From Acanthosoma haemorrhoidale (lineage: Eukaryota > Arthropoda > Insecta > Hemiptera > Acanthosomatidae), in contig OV884013.1 in assembly GCA_930367205.1 (NCBI GenBank), positions 116,584,869 to 116,648,868 of the forward strand: DNA of 64,000 nt. Direction: 5' to 3'. This document shows, in pieces, positions 1 through 12,417 of the stretch. A program made the translations under genes and the position numbers. The notes under the pieces are model-generated. The model was not told the origin of the DNA. It saw only the letters and a program-made list of their open reading frames with translations, and did no database searches. The number at the start of each line of letters is the position of its first letter. The stretch's first letter is position 1.

Positions 1-12
1 ATCTATATCGAT
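1..12 (+). repeat. Tail end of a monomer cut by the window start
   Basis: ATCTATATCGAT is the last part of a long linker, of the kind that precedes T1 elsewhere. The array therefore continues to the left. Confidence 0.9.
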
Positions 13-2133
13 GATCAGTTTTCAATGGGGTGGAATAGGTGAGCAATAAAAGAGGGAATGAGGTACACAGTGCTGCTGGGGGGGGGGGGCACTATTTGCG
101 CAGTGATTTTTTTTCTTGTAAGCCAAGACGAAGTTGGGATACAGAGGCTTTGTGCTATATCACTGATCAGTTTTCTATGGGGTGGAATGGGTGTGCAATG
201 AAAGAGGGAACGAGGTACACAGTGCTGCTGGGGGGGGGTCACTATTTGTGCAATGATTTTTTTTCTTGTAAGCCAAGACGAAGTTGGGATACAGAGGCTT
301 TGTGCTATATCACTGATCAGTTTTCAATGGGGTGAAATGGGTGAGCAATGAAAGAGGGAATGAGGTACACAGTGCTGCTATGGGGAGGGGCTACAATTTG
401 CGCAATGATTTTTTTTCTTGTAAGCCAAGACGAAGTGGGGATACACAGGCTTTGTGCTATATCTATATCGATGATCAGTTTTCAACGGGGTGGAATGGGT
501 GAGCAATAAAACAGGGAATGAGGTACACAGTGCTGCTGGGGGGGGGGGCACTATTCGTGCAATGATTTTTTTTCTTGTAAGCCAAGACGAAGTTGGGATA
601 CAGAGGCTTTGTGCTATATCACTGATCAGTTTTCTTTGGGGTGTAATGGGTGTGCAATGAAAGAGGGAACGAGGTACACAGTGCTGCTGGGGGGGGGGGG
701 GCACTATTTGTGCAATGATTTTTTTTCTTGTAAGCCAAGACGAAGTTGGGATACACAGGCTTTGTGCTATATCTATATCGATGATCAGTTTTCAACGGGG
801 TGGAATGGGTGAGCAATGAAAGAGGGAATGAGGGACACAGTGCTGCTGGGGGGGGGGCACTATTCGTGCAATGATTTTTTCTCTTGTGAGCCAAGACGAA
901 GTGGGGATACAGAGGCTTTGTGCTATATCACTGATCAGTTTTTAATGGGGTGGAATGGGTTAGCAATCAAAGAGGGAATGAGGTACACAGTACTGTTGTG
1001 GGGAGGGGGGGCACTATTTGTGCAATGATTGTTTTTCTTCTAAGCCAAGACAAAGTTGGGATACAGAGGCTTTGTGCTATATCTATATCGATGATCAGTT
1101 TTTAATGGGGTGGAATGGGTGAGCAATAAAAGAGGGAATGAGGTACACAGTGCTGCTGGGGGGGGGGGCACTATTTGCGCAATGATTTTTTTTCTTGTAA
1201 GCCAAGACGAAGTTGGGGTACACAGGCTTTGTGCTATATCACTGATCAGTTTTCTATGGGGTGGAATGGGTGTGCAATGAAAGAGGGAACGAGGTACACA
1301 GTGCTGCTGGGGGGGGGGGCACTATTTGTGCAATGATTTTTTTTCTTGTAAGCCAAGACGAAGTTGGGATACAGAGGCTTTGTGCTATATCGATGATCAG
1401 TTTTCTATGGGGTGGAATGGGTAAGCAATGAAAGAGGGAATGAGGTACACAGTGCTGCTGGGGGGGGGGGCACTATTTGTGCAATGATTTTTTTTCTTGT
1501 AAGCCAAGACGAAGTTGGGATATTCTATGGGGTGGAATGGGTGAGCAATAAAAGAGGGAATGAGGTACACAGTGCTGCTGGGGGGGGGGGCACTATTTGC
1601 GCAATGATTTTTTTTCTTGTAAGCCAAGACGAAGTTCGAATACAGAGGCTTTGTGCTATATCACTGATCAGTTTTCAATGGGGTGGAATGGGTGAGCAAT
1701 GAAAGAGGGAATAAGGTACACAGTGCTGCTGGGGGGGGGGCCACTATTTGCGATATGATTTTTTTTCTTGTAAGCCAAGACGAAGTGGGGATACAGAGGC
1801 TTTGTGCTATATCACTGATCAGTTTTCAATGGGGTGGAATGGGTGAGCAATGAAAGAGGGAATAAGGTACACAGTGCTGCTGGGGGGGGGCACTATTTGT
1901 GCAATGATTGTTTTTCTTCTAAGCCAAGACAAAGTGTGGATACAGAGGCTTTGTGCTATATCTATATCGATGATCAGTTTTCAATGGGGTCGAATGGGTG
2001 AGCAATGAAAGAGGGAATGAGGTACACAGTGCTGCTATTGGGGGGGGGGGGGCACTATTTGTGCAATGATTGTTTTTCTTCTAAGCCAAGACAAAGTTGG
2101 GATACAGAGGCTTTGTGCTATATCTATATCGAT
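13..2133 (+). repeat. Higher-order repeat, reference 14-mer (2121 bp)
   Basis: Monomer order is T1-T2-T3-T4-T5-T6-T7-T8-T9-T10d-T11-T12-T13-T14, after which T1 starts again at 2134. Each type is recognised by its own head and tail substitutions, listed in the summary. The T8 here has a TAATGG head, and T11 has TTCGAATAC where most copies have TTCGGATAC. The tenth monomer ends in the 31-bp deletion at about 1521. This is the most complete unit near the window start and I use it to name monomer types; other segments contain subsets and reshufflings of it. Confidence 0.85.
165..314 (+). repeat. Representative full monomer (type T2, 150 bp)
   Basis: A typical unit used here as reference. It starts at GATCAGTTTTCTATGGGGTG, carries GTGTGCAATG and AACGAGGTACACAG, then CTGCTG with a G-tract interrupted only at its end by T before CACTATTTGTGCAATG, then eight T, CTTGTAAGCCAAGACGAAG, TTGGGATACAGAGG and the short linker ATATCACT. 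The length is exactly 150 bp, near the DNA length wrapped in one nucleosome core. Both TGATCA (BclI) and GTAC (RsaI) occur once in it, so these enzymes should give a monomer ladder. Confidence 0.95.
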
Positions 2134-3798
2134 GATCAGTTTTCAATGGGGTGGAATAGGTGAGCAATAAAAGAGGGAATGAGGTACACAGTGCTGCTGG
2201 GGGGGGGGGCACTATTTGCGCAGTGATTTTTTTTCTTGTAAGCCAAGACGAAGTTGGGATGCAGAGGCTTTGTGCTATATCACTGATCAGTTTTCTATGG
2301 GGTGGAATGGGTGTGCAATGAAAGAGGGAACGAGGTACACAGTGCTGCTAGGGGGGGGGGCACTATTTGTGCAATGATTTTTTTTCTTGTAAGCCAAGAC
2401 GAAGTTGGGATACAGAGGCTTTGTTCTATATCGATGATCAGTTTTCTATGGGGTGGAATGGGTGAGCAATGAAAGAGGGAATGAGGTACACAGTGCTGCT
2501 GGGGGGGGGGGGGCACTATTTGTGCAATGATTATTTTTCTTGTAAGCCAAGACGAAGTTGGGATATTCTATGGGGTGGAATGGGTGAGCAATAAAAGAGG
2601 GAATGAGGTACACAGTGCTGCTGGGGGGGGGGGCACTATTTGCGCAATGATTTTTTTTCTTGTAAGCCAAGACGAAGTTGGGATACAGAGGCTTTGTGCT
2701 ATATCACTGATCAGTTTTCAATGGGGTGGAATGGGTGAGCAATGAAAGAGGGAATAAGGTACACAGTGCTGCTGGGGGGGGGGCCACTATTTGCGATATG
2801 ATTTTTTTTCTTGTAAGCCAAGACGAAGTGGGGATACAGAGGCTTTGTGCTATATCACTGATCAGTTTTCAATGGGGTGGAATGGGTGAGCAATGAAAGA
2901 GGGAATAAGGTACACAGTGCTGCTGGGGGGGGGGCACTATTTGTGCAATGATTGTTTTTCTTCTAAGCCAAGACAAAGTGTGGATACAGAGGCTTTGTGC
3001 TATATCACTGATCAGTTTTTAATGGGGTGGAATGGGTTAGCAATCAAAGAGGGAATGAGGTACACAGTACTGTTGTGGGGAGGGGGGGCACTATTTGTGC
3101 AATGATTGTTTTTCTTCTAAGCCAAGACAAAGTTGGGATACAGAGGCTTTGTGCTATATCTATATCGATGATCAGTTTTCAACGGGGTGGAATGGGTGAG
3201 CAATGAAAGAGGGAATGAGGGACACAGTGCTGCTGGGGGGGGGGGGGCACTATTCGTGCAATAATTTTTTCTCTTGTGAGCCAAGACGAAGTGGGGATAC
3301 AGAGGCTTTGTGCTATATCACTGATCAGTTTTTAATGGGGTGGAATGGGTTAGCAATCAAAGAGGGAATGAGGTACACAGTACTGTTGTGGGGAGGGGGG
3401 GCACTATTTGTGCAATGATTGTTTTTCTTCTAAGCCAAGACAAAGTTGGGATACAGAGGCTTTGTGCTATATCTATATCGATGATCAGTTTTCAATGGGG
3501 TGGAATGGGTGAGCAATAAAAGAGGGAATGAGGTACACAGTGCTGCTGGGGGGGGGGCACTATTTGTGCAATGATTGTTTTTCTTCTAAGCCAAGACAAA
3601 GTGTGGATACAGAGGCTTTGTGCTATATCTATATCGATGATCAGTTTTCAATGGGGTCGAATGGGTGAGCAATGAAAGAGGGAATGAGGTACACAGTGCT
3701 GCTATTGGGGGGGGGGGCACTATTTGTGCAATGATTGTTTTACTTCTAAGCCAAGACAAAGTTGGGATACAGAGGCTTTGTGCTATATCTATATCGAT
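2134..3798 (+). repeat. HOR segment, 11 monomers (scrambled)
   Basis: Order: T1-T2-T10d-T11-T12-T13-T7-T6-T7-T8/T13 hybrid-T14. T3 to T5 are missing and T7-T6-T7 is placed after T13. The hybrid at about 3480-3640 has a T8 head (GAGCAATAAAAG) and a T13 tail (TGATTGTTTTTCTTC, AAAGTGTGG). The T14 has the variant CTATTGGGG before its G-tract and TTTTACTTC in its tail. Confidence 0.8.
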
Positions 3799-4681
3799 GA
3801 TCAGTTTTCAATGGGGTGGAATAGGTGAGCAATAAAAGAGGGAATGAGGTACACAGTGCTGCTGGGGGGGGGGCACTATTTGCGCAGTGATTTTTTTTCT
3901 TGTAAGCCAAGACGAAGTTGGGATGCAGAGGCTTTGTGCTATATCACTGATCAGTTTTCTATGGGGTGGAATGGGTGTGCAATGAAAGAGGGAACGAGGT
4001 ACACAGTGCTGCTGGGGGGGGGGCACTATTTGTGCAATGATTTTTTTTCTTGTAAGCCAAGACGAAGTTGGGATACAGAGGCTTTGTGCTATATCGATGA
4101 TCAGTTTTCTATGGGGTGGAATGGGTGAGCAATGAAAGAGGGAATGAGGTACACAGTGCTGCTGGGGGGGGGGGGCACTATTTGTGCAATGATTATTTTT
4201 CTTGTAAGCCAAGACGAAGTTGGGATATTCTATGGGGTGGAATGGGTGAGCAATAAAAGAGGGAATGAGGTACACAGTGCTGCTGGGGGGGGGGGGCACT
4301 ATTTGCGCAATGATTTTTTTTCTTGTAAGCCAAGACGAAGTTCGGATACAGAGGCTTTGTGCTATATCACTGATCAGTTTTCAATGGGGTGGAATGGGTG
4401 AGCAATGAAAGAGGGAATAAGGTACACAGTGCTGCTGGGGGGGGGGCCACTATTTGCGATATGATTTTTTTTCTTGTAAGCCAAGACGAAGTGGGGATAC
4501 AGAGGCTTTGTGCTATATCACTGATCAGTTTTCAATGGGGTGGAATGGGTGAGCAATGAAAGAGGGAATAAGGTACACAGTGCTGCTGGGGGGGGGGGGG
4601 CACTATTTGTGCAATGATTGTTTTTCTTCTAAGCCAAGACAAAGTGTGGATACAGAGGCTTTGTGCTATATCTATATCGAT
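3799..4681 (+). repeat. HOR segment, 6 monomers (883 bp)
   Basis: Order: T1-T2-T10d-T11-T12-T13, then straight to the next T1, so T14 is absent. The T11 carries TTCGGATAC. Confidence 0.8.
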
Positions 4682-5730
4682 GATCAGTTTTCAATGGGGT
4701 GGAATAGGTGAGCAATAAAAGAGGGAATGAGGTACACAGTGCTGCTGGGGGGGGGGGGCACTATTTGCGCAGTGATTTTTTTTCTTGTAAGCCAAGACGA
4801 AGTTGGGATGCAGAGGCTTTGTGCTATATCACTGATCAGTTTTCTATGGGGTGGAATGGGTGTGCAATGAAAGAGGGAACGAGGTACACAGTGCTGCTAG
4901 GGGGGGGGGGCACTATTTGTGCAATGATTTTTTTTCTTGTAAGCCAAGACGAAGTTGGGATACAGAGGCTTTGTTCTATATCGATGATCAGTTTTCTATG
5001 GGGTGGAATGGGTGAGCAATGAAAGAGGGAATGAGGTACACAGTGCTGCTGGGGGGGGGGGGGCACTATTTGTGCAATGATTATTTTTCTTGTAAGCCAA
5101 GACGAAGTTGGGATATTCTATGGGGTGGAATGGGTGAGCAATAAAAGAGGGAATGAGGTACACAGTGCTGCTGGGGGGGGGGGCACTATTTGCGCAATGA
5201 TTTTTTTTCTTGTAAGCCAAGACGAAGTTGGGATACTGAGGCTTTGTGCTATATCACTGATCAGTTTTCAATGGGGTGGAATGGGTGAGCAATGAAAGAG
5301 GGAATAAGGTACACAGTGCTGCTGGGGGGGGGGGGGGGCCACTATTTGCGATATGATTTTTTTTCTTGTAAGCCAAGACGAAGTGGGGATACAGAGGCTT
5401 TGTGCTATATCACTGATCAGTTTTCAATGGGGTGGAATGGGTGAGCAATGAAAGAGGGAATAAGGTACACAGTGCTGCTGGGGGGGGGGGCACTATTTGT
5501 GCAATGATTGTTTTTCTTCTAAGCCAAGACAAAGTGTGGATACAGAGGCTTTGTGCTATATCTATATCGATGATCAGTTTTCAATGGGGTCGAATGGGTG
5601 AGCAATGAAAGAGGGAATGAGGTACACAGTGCTGCTATTGGGGGGGGGGCACTATTTGTGCAATGATTGTTTTTCTTCTAAGCCAAGACAAAGTTGGGAT
5701 ACAGAGGCTTTGTGCTATATCTATATCGAT
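4682..5730 (+). repeat. HOR segment, 7 monomers (1049 bp)
   Basis: Order: T1-T2-T10d-T11-T12-T13-T14. It is the preceding 6-mer with T14 restored. T2 reads GCTGCTAGGG before its G-tract and its tail reads TTTGTTCTATATCGAT. Confidence 0.8.
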
Positions 5731-7544
5731 GATCAGTTTTCAATGGGGTGGAATAGGTGAGCAATAAAAGAGGGAATGAGGTACACAGTGCTGCTGGGGG
5801 GGGGGCACTATTTGCGCAGTGATTTTTTTTCTTGTAAGCCAAGACGAAGTTGGGATACAGAGGCTTTGTGCTATATCACTGATCAGTTTTCAATGGGGTG
5901 GAATGGGTGAGCAATGAAAGAGGGAATAAGGTACACAGTGCTGCTGGGGGGGGGGCCACTATTTGCGATATGATTTTTTTTCTTGTAAGCCAAGACAAAG
6001 TGTGGATACAGAGGCTTTGTGCTATATCACTGATCAGTTTTTAATGGGGTGGAATGGGTTAGCAATCAAAGAGGGAATGAGGTACACAGTACTGTTGTGG
6101 GGAGGGGGGGCACTATTTGTGCAATGATTGTTTTTCTTCTAAGCCAAGACAAAGTTGGGATACAGAGGCTTTGTGCTATATCTATATCGATGATCAGTTT
6201 TCAACGGGGTGGAATGGGTGAGCAATGAAAGAGGGAATGAGGGACACAGTGCTGCTGGGGGGGGGGCACTATTCGTGCAATGATTTTTTCTCTTGTGAGC
6301 CAAGACGAAGTGGGGATACAGAGGCTTTGTGCTATATCACTGATCAGTTTTTAATGGGGTGGAATGGGTTAGCAATCAAAGAGGGAATGAGGTACACAGT
6401 ACTGTTGTGGGGAGGGGGGGCACTATTTGTGCAATGATTGTTTTTCTTCTAAGCCAAGACAAAGTTGGGATACAGAGGCTTTGTGCTATATCTATATCGA
6501 TGATCAGTTTTCAATGGGGTGGAATGGGTGAGCAATAAAAGAGGGAATGAGGTACACAGTGCTGCTGGGGGGGGGGGGGGCACTATTTGCGCAATGATTT
6601 TTTTTCTTGTAAGCCAAGACGAAGTTGGGGTACACAGGCTTTGTGCTATATCACTGATCAGTTTTCTATGGGGTGGAATGGGTGTGCAATGAAAGAGGGA
6701 ACGAAGTACACAGTGCTGCTGGGGGGGGGGGCACTATTTGTGCAATGATTTTTTTTCTTGTAAGCCAAGATGAAGTTGGGATACAGAGGCTTTGTGCTAT
6801 ATCGATGATCAGTTTTCTATGGGGTGGAATGGGTGAGCAATGAAAGAGGGAATGAGGTACACAGTGCTGCTGGGGGGGGGGGGGGCACTATTTGTGCAAT
6901 GATTATTTTTCTTGTAAGCCAAGACGAAGTTGGGATATTCTATGGGGTGGAATGGGTGAGCAATAAAAGAGGGAATGAGGTACACAGTGCTGCTGGGGGG
7001 GGGGCACTATTTGCGCAATGATTTTTTTTCTTGTAAGCCAAGACGAAGTTCGGATACAGAGGCTTTGTGCTATATCACTGATCAGTTTTCAATGGGGTGG
7101 AATGGGTGAGCAATGAAAGAGGGAATAAGGTACACAGTGCTGCTGGGGGGGGGCCACTATTTGCGATATGATTTTTTTTCTTGTAAGCCAAGACGAAGTG
7201 GGGATACAGAGGCTTTGTGCTATATCACTGATCAGTTTTCAATGGGGTGGAATGGGTGAGCAATGAAAGAGGGAATAAGGTACACAGTGCTGCTGGGGGG
7301 GGGGGCACTATTTGTGCAATGATTGTTTTTCTTCTAAGCCAAGACAAAGTGTGGATACAGAGGCTTTGTGCTATATCTATATCGATGATCAGTTTTCAAT
7401 GGGGTCGAATGGGTGAGCATTGAAAGAGGGAATGAGGTACACAGTGCTGCTATGGGGGGGGGGCACTATTTGTGCAATGATTGTTTTTCTTCTAAGCCAA
7501 GACAAAGTTGGGATACAGAGGCTTTGTGCTATATCTATATCGAT
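5731..7544 (+). repeat. HOR segment, 12 monomers (1814 bp)
   Basis: Order: T1-T12/T13 hybrid-T7-T6-T7-T8-T9-T10d-T11-T12-T13-T14. The hybrid at about 5881-6030 has a T12 head and GATATG, then switches to the T13 ending AAAGTGTGG after the T-tract. T9 reads GAACGAAGTAC and T14 reads GAGCATTGAAAG, both private changes. Confidence 0.8.
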
Positions 7545-10500
7545 GATCAGTTTTCAATGGGGTGGAATAGGTGAGCAATAAAAGAGGGAATGAGGTACAC
7601 AGTGCTGCTGGGGGGGGGGGCACTATTTGCGCAGTGATTTTTTTTCTTGTAAGCCAAGACGAAGTTGGGATGCAGAGGCTTTGTGCTATATCACTGATAA
7701 GTTTTCTATTGGGTGGAATGGGTGTGCAATGAAAGAGGGAACGAGGTACACAGTGCTGCTAGGGGGGGGGGGCACTATTTGTGCAATGATTTTTTTTCTT
7801 GTAAGCCAAGATGAAGTTGGGATACAGAGGCTTTGTTCTATATCGATGATCAGTTTTCTATGGGGTGGAATGGGTGAGCAATGAAAGAGGGAATGAGGTA
7901 CACAGTGCTGCTGGGGGGGGGGGGCACTATTTGTGCAATGATTATTTTTCATGTAAGCCAAGACGAAGTTGGGATATTCTATGGGGTGGAATGGGTGAGC
8001 AATAAAAGAGGGAATGAGGTACACAGTGCTGCTGGGGGGGGGGGGGCACTATTTGCGCAATGATTTTTTTTCTTGTAAGCCAAGACGAAGTTGGGATACT
8101 GAGGCTTTGTGCTATATCACTGATCAGTTTTCAATGGGGTGGAATGGGTGAGCAATGAAAGAGGGAATAAGGTACACAGTGCTGCTGGGGGGGGGGGGCC
8201 ACTATTTGCGCAGTGATTTTTTTTCTTGTAAGCCAAGACGAAGTTGGGATACAGAGGCTTTGTGCTATATCACTGATCAGTTTTCTATGGGGTGGAATGG
8301 GTGTGCAATGAAAGAGGGAACGAGGTACACAGTGCTGCTGGGGGGGGGGGCACTATTTGTGCAATGATTTTTTTTCTTGTAAGCCAAGACGAAGTTGGGA
8401 TACAGAGGCTTTGTGCTATATCACTGATCAGTTTTCAATGGGGTGGAATGGGTGAGCAATGAAAGAGGGAATAAGGTACACAGTGCTGCTGGGGGGGGGG
8501 GGCCACTATTTGCGCAATGATTTTTTTTCTTGTAAGCCAAGACGAAGTGGGGATACAGAGGCTTTGTGCTATATCACTGATCAGTTTTCAATGGGGTGGA
8601 ATGGGTGAGCAATGAAAGAGGGAATAAGGTACACAGTGCTGCTGGGGGGGGGGGCACTATTTGTGCAATGATTGTTTTTCTTCTAAGCCAAGACAAAGTG
8701 TGGATACAGAGGCTTTGTGCTATATCTATATCGATGATCAGTTTTCAATGGGGTCGAATGGGTGAGCAATGAAAGAGGGAACGAGGTACACAGTGCTGCT
8801 GGGGGGGGGGGGCACTATTTGTGCAATGATTTTTTTTCTTGTAAGCCAAGACGAAGTTGGGATACACAGGCTTTGTGCTATATCTATATCGATGATCAGT
8901 TTTCAACGGGGTGGAATGGGTGAGCAATGAAAGAGGGAATAAGGGACACAGTGCTGCTGGGGGGGGGGCACTATTCGTGCAATGATTTTTTCTCTTGTGA
9001 GCCAAGACGAAGTGGGGATACAGAGGCTTTGTGCTATATCACTGATCAGTTTTTAATGGGGTGGAATGGGTTAGCAATCAAAGAGGGAATGAGGTACACA
9101 GTACTGTTGTGGGGAGGGGGGGCACTATTTGTGCAATGATTGTTTTTCTTCTAAGCCAAGACAAAGTTGGGATACAGAGGCTTTGTGCTATATCACTGAT
9201 CAGTTTTCTTTGGGGTGTAATGGGTGTGCAATGAAAGAGGGAACGAGGTACACAGTGCTGCTGGGGGGGGGCACTATTTGTGCAATGATTTTTTTTCTTG
9301 TAAGCCAAGACGAAGTTGGGATACAGAGGCTTTGTGCTATATCACTGATCAGTTTTCTTTGGGGTGTAATGGGTGTGCAATGAAAGAGGGAACGAGGTAC
9401 ACAGTGCTGCTGGGGGGGGGCACTATTTGTGCAATGATTTTTTTTCTTGTAAGCCAAGACGAAGTTGGGATACACAGGCTTTGTGCTATATCTATATCGA
9501 TGATCAGTTTTCAACGGGGTGGAATGGGTGAGCAATGAAAGAGGGAATGAGGGACACAGTGCTGCTGGGGGGGGGGGGGGGGCACTATTCGTGCAATGAT
9601 TTTTTCTCTTGTGAGCCAAGACGAAGTGGGGATACAGAGGCTTTGTGCTATATCTATATCGATGATCAGTTTTCAATGGGGTGGAATGGGTGTGCAATGA
9701 AAGAGGGAACGAGGTACACAGTGCTGCTGGTGGGGGGGCACTATTTGTGCAATGATTTTTTTTTCTTGTAAGCCAAGACGAAGTTGGGATACAGAGGCTT
9801 TGTGCTATATCGATGATCAGTTTTCTATGGGGTGGAATGGGTGAGCAATGAAAGAGGGAATGAGGTACACAGTGCTGCTGGGGGGGGGGGCACTATTTGT
9901 GCAATGATTATTTTTCTTGTAAGCCAAGACGAAGTTGGGATATTCTATGGGGTGGAATGGGTGAGCAATAAAAGAGGGAATGAGGTACACAGTGCTGCTG
10001 GGGGGGGGGGCACTATTTGCGCAATGATTTTTTTTCTTGTAAGCCAAGACGAAGTTCGGATACAGAGGCTTTGTGCTATATCACTGATCAGTTTTCAATG
10101 GGGTGGAATGGGTGAGCAATGAAAGAGGGAATAAGGTACACAGTGCTGCTGGGGGGGGGGGGGCCACTATTTGCGATATGATTTTTTTTCTTGTAAGCAA
10201 GGCGAAGTGGGGATACAGAGGCTTTGTGCTATATCACTGATCAGTTTTCAATGGGGTGGAATGGGTGAGCAATGAAAGAGGGAATAAGGTACACAGTGCT
10301 GCTGGGGGGGGGGGCACTATTTGTGCAATGATTGTTTTTCTTCTAAGCCAAGACAAAGTGTGGATACAGAGGCTTTGTGCTATATCTATATCGATGATCA
10401 GTTTTCAATGGGGTCGAATGGGTGAGCAATGAAAGAGGGAATGAGGTACACAGTGCTGCTATGGGGGGGGGGCACTATTTGTGCAATGATTGTTTTTCTT

Positions 10501-10553
10501 CTAAGCCAAGACAAAGTTGGGATACAGAGGCTTTGTGCTATATCTATATCGAT
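7545..10553 (+). repeat. HOR segment, 20 monomers (3009 bp)
   Basis: Order: T1-T2-T10d-T11-T12/T1 hybrid-T2-T12v-T13-T14/T5 hybrid-T6-T7-T5-T5-T6-T2-T10d-T11-T12-T13-T14. The T2 at about 7696 has GATAAG in place of GATCAG, so it loses the BclI site. Two T5 monomers lie side by side near 9200-9500. The second T6 has one of the longest pure G-tracts in the window (16 G near 9567-9582). The T2 that follows has its tract broken as GGTGGGGGGG near 9729. Confidence 0.75.
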
Positions 10554-12417
10554 GATCAGTTTTCAATGGGGTGGAATAGGTGAGCAATAAAAGAGGGAAT
10601 GAGGTACACAGTGCTGCTGGGGGGGGGGNNNNNNNNNNNNNNNNNNNNNNNNNNNNNNNNNNNNNNNNNNNNNNNNNNNNNNNNNNNNNNNNNNNNNNNN
10701 NNNNNNNNNNNNNNNNNNNNNNNNNNNNNNNNNNNNNNNNNNNNNNNNNNNNNNNNNNNNNNNNNNNNNNNNNNNNNNNNNNNNNNNNNNNNNNNNNNNN
10801 NNNNNNNNNNNNNNNNNNNNNNNNNNNNGGGCACTATTTGCGCAGTGATTTTTTTTCTTGTAAGCCAAGACGAAGTTGGGATACAGAGGCTTTGTGCTAT
10901 ATCACTGATCAGTTTTCTATGGGATGGAATGGGTGTGCAATGAAAGAGGGAACGAGGTACACAGTGCTGCTAGGGGGGGGGGCACTATTTGTGCAATGAT
11001 TTTTTTTCTTGTAAGCCAAGACGAAGTTGGGATACAGAGGCTTTGTTCTATATCGATGATCAGTTTTCTATGGGGTGGAATGGGTGAGCAATGAAAGAGG
11101 GAATGAGGTACACAGTGCTGCTGGGGGGGGGGGGCACTATTTGTGCAATGATTATTTTTCTTGTAAGCCAAGACGAAGTTGGGATATTCTATGGGGTGGA
11201 ATGGGTGAGCAATAAAAGAGGGAATGAGGTACACAGTGCTGCTGGGGGGGGGGGGGCACTATTTGCGCAATGATTTTTTTTCTTGTAAGCCAAGACGAAG
11301 TTGGGATACAGAGGCTTTGTGCTATATCACTGATCAGTTTTCAATGGGGTGGAATGGGTGAGCAATGAAAGAGGGAATAAGGTACACAGTGCTGCTGGGG
11401 GGGGGGCCACTATTTGCGATATGATTTTTTTTCTTGTAAGCCAAGACGAAGTGGGGATACAGAGGCTTTGTGCTATATCACTGATCAGTTTTCAATGGGG
11501 TGGAATGGGTGAGCAATGAAAGAGGGAATAAGGTACACAGTGCTGCTGGGGGGGGGGGCACTATTTGTGCAATGATTGTTTTTCTTCTAAGCCAAGACAA
11601 AGTGTGGATACAGAGGCTTTGTGCTATATCTATATCGATGATCAGTTTTCAATGGGGTCGAATGGGTGAGCAATGAAAGAGGGAACGAGGTACACAGTGC
11701 TGCTGGGGGGGGGGGGCACTATTTGTGCAATGATTTTTTTTCTTGTAAGCCAAGACGAAGTTGGGATACACAGGCTTTGTGCTATATCTATATCGATGAT
11801 CAGTTTTCAACGGGGTGGAATGGGTGAGCAATGAAAGAGGGAATAAGGGACACAGTGCTGCTGGGGGGGGGGCACTATTCGTGCAATGATTTTTTCTCTT
11901 GTGAGCCAAGACGAAGTGGGGATACAGAGGCTTTGTGCTATATCACTGATCAGTTTTCTTTGGGGTGTAATGGGTGTGCAATGAAAGAGGGAACGAGGTA
12001 CACAGTGCTGCTGGGGGGGGGGGGGCACTATTTGTGCAATGATTTTTTTTCTTGTAAGCCAAGACGAAGTTGGTATACACAGGCTTTGTGCTATATCTAT
12101 ATCGATGATCAGTTTTCAACGGGGTGGAATGGGTGAGCAATGAAAGAGGGAATGAGGGACACAGTGCTGCTGGGGGGGGGGGCACTATTCGTGCAATGAT
12201 TTTTTCTCTTGTGAGCCAAGACGAAGTGGGGATACAGAGGCTTTGTGCTATATCACTGATCAGTTTTTAATGGGGTGGAATGGGTTAGCAATCAAAGAGG
12301 GAATGAGGTACACAGTACTGTTGTGGGGAGGGGGGGCACTATTTGTGCAATGATTGTTTTTCTTCTAAGCCAAGACAAAGTTGGGATACAGAGGCTTTGT
12401 GCTATATCTATATCGAT
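10554..12417 (+). repeat. HOR segment containing the assembly gap
   Basis: Order: T1 (split by the gap)-T2-T10d-T11-T12-T13-T14/T5 hybrid-T6-T5-T6-T7. Excluding the 200 N the segment is 1664 bp for 11 monomers, which is what 11 monomers with one deletion should be. The last T5 has TTGGTATACACAGG, a variant seen again near 15060. Confidence 0.75.
10629..10828. other. Assembly gap, exactly 200 N, inside a G-tract
   Basis: The left flank ends GCTGCT plus 10 G and the right flank starts GGGCACTATTTGCGCAG. Joining the flanks gives one T1 monomer of 153 bp with a G13 tract, inside the normal range. The round number of N suggests a placeholder, so the true missing length is unknown. Confidence 0.97.

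Noticed and set aside
1625..1650. tRNA B-box-like TTCGAATAC in a T11 monomer, suggesting a SINE origin
   Set aside because: It is a single-copy variant of TTCGGATAC. No A box lies at the proper distance and no tRNA fold is visible.
10629..10828. Possible inserted element in the gap
   Set aside because: The flanks combine into one normal monomer, so there is no sign of foreign DNA; the content is simply unknown.
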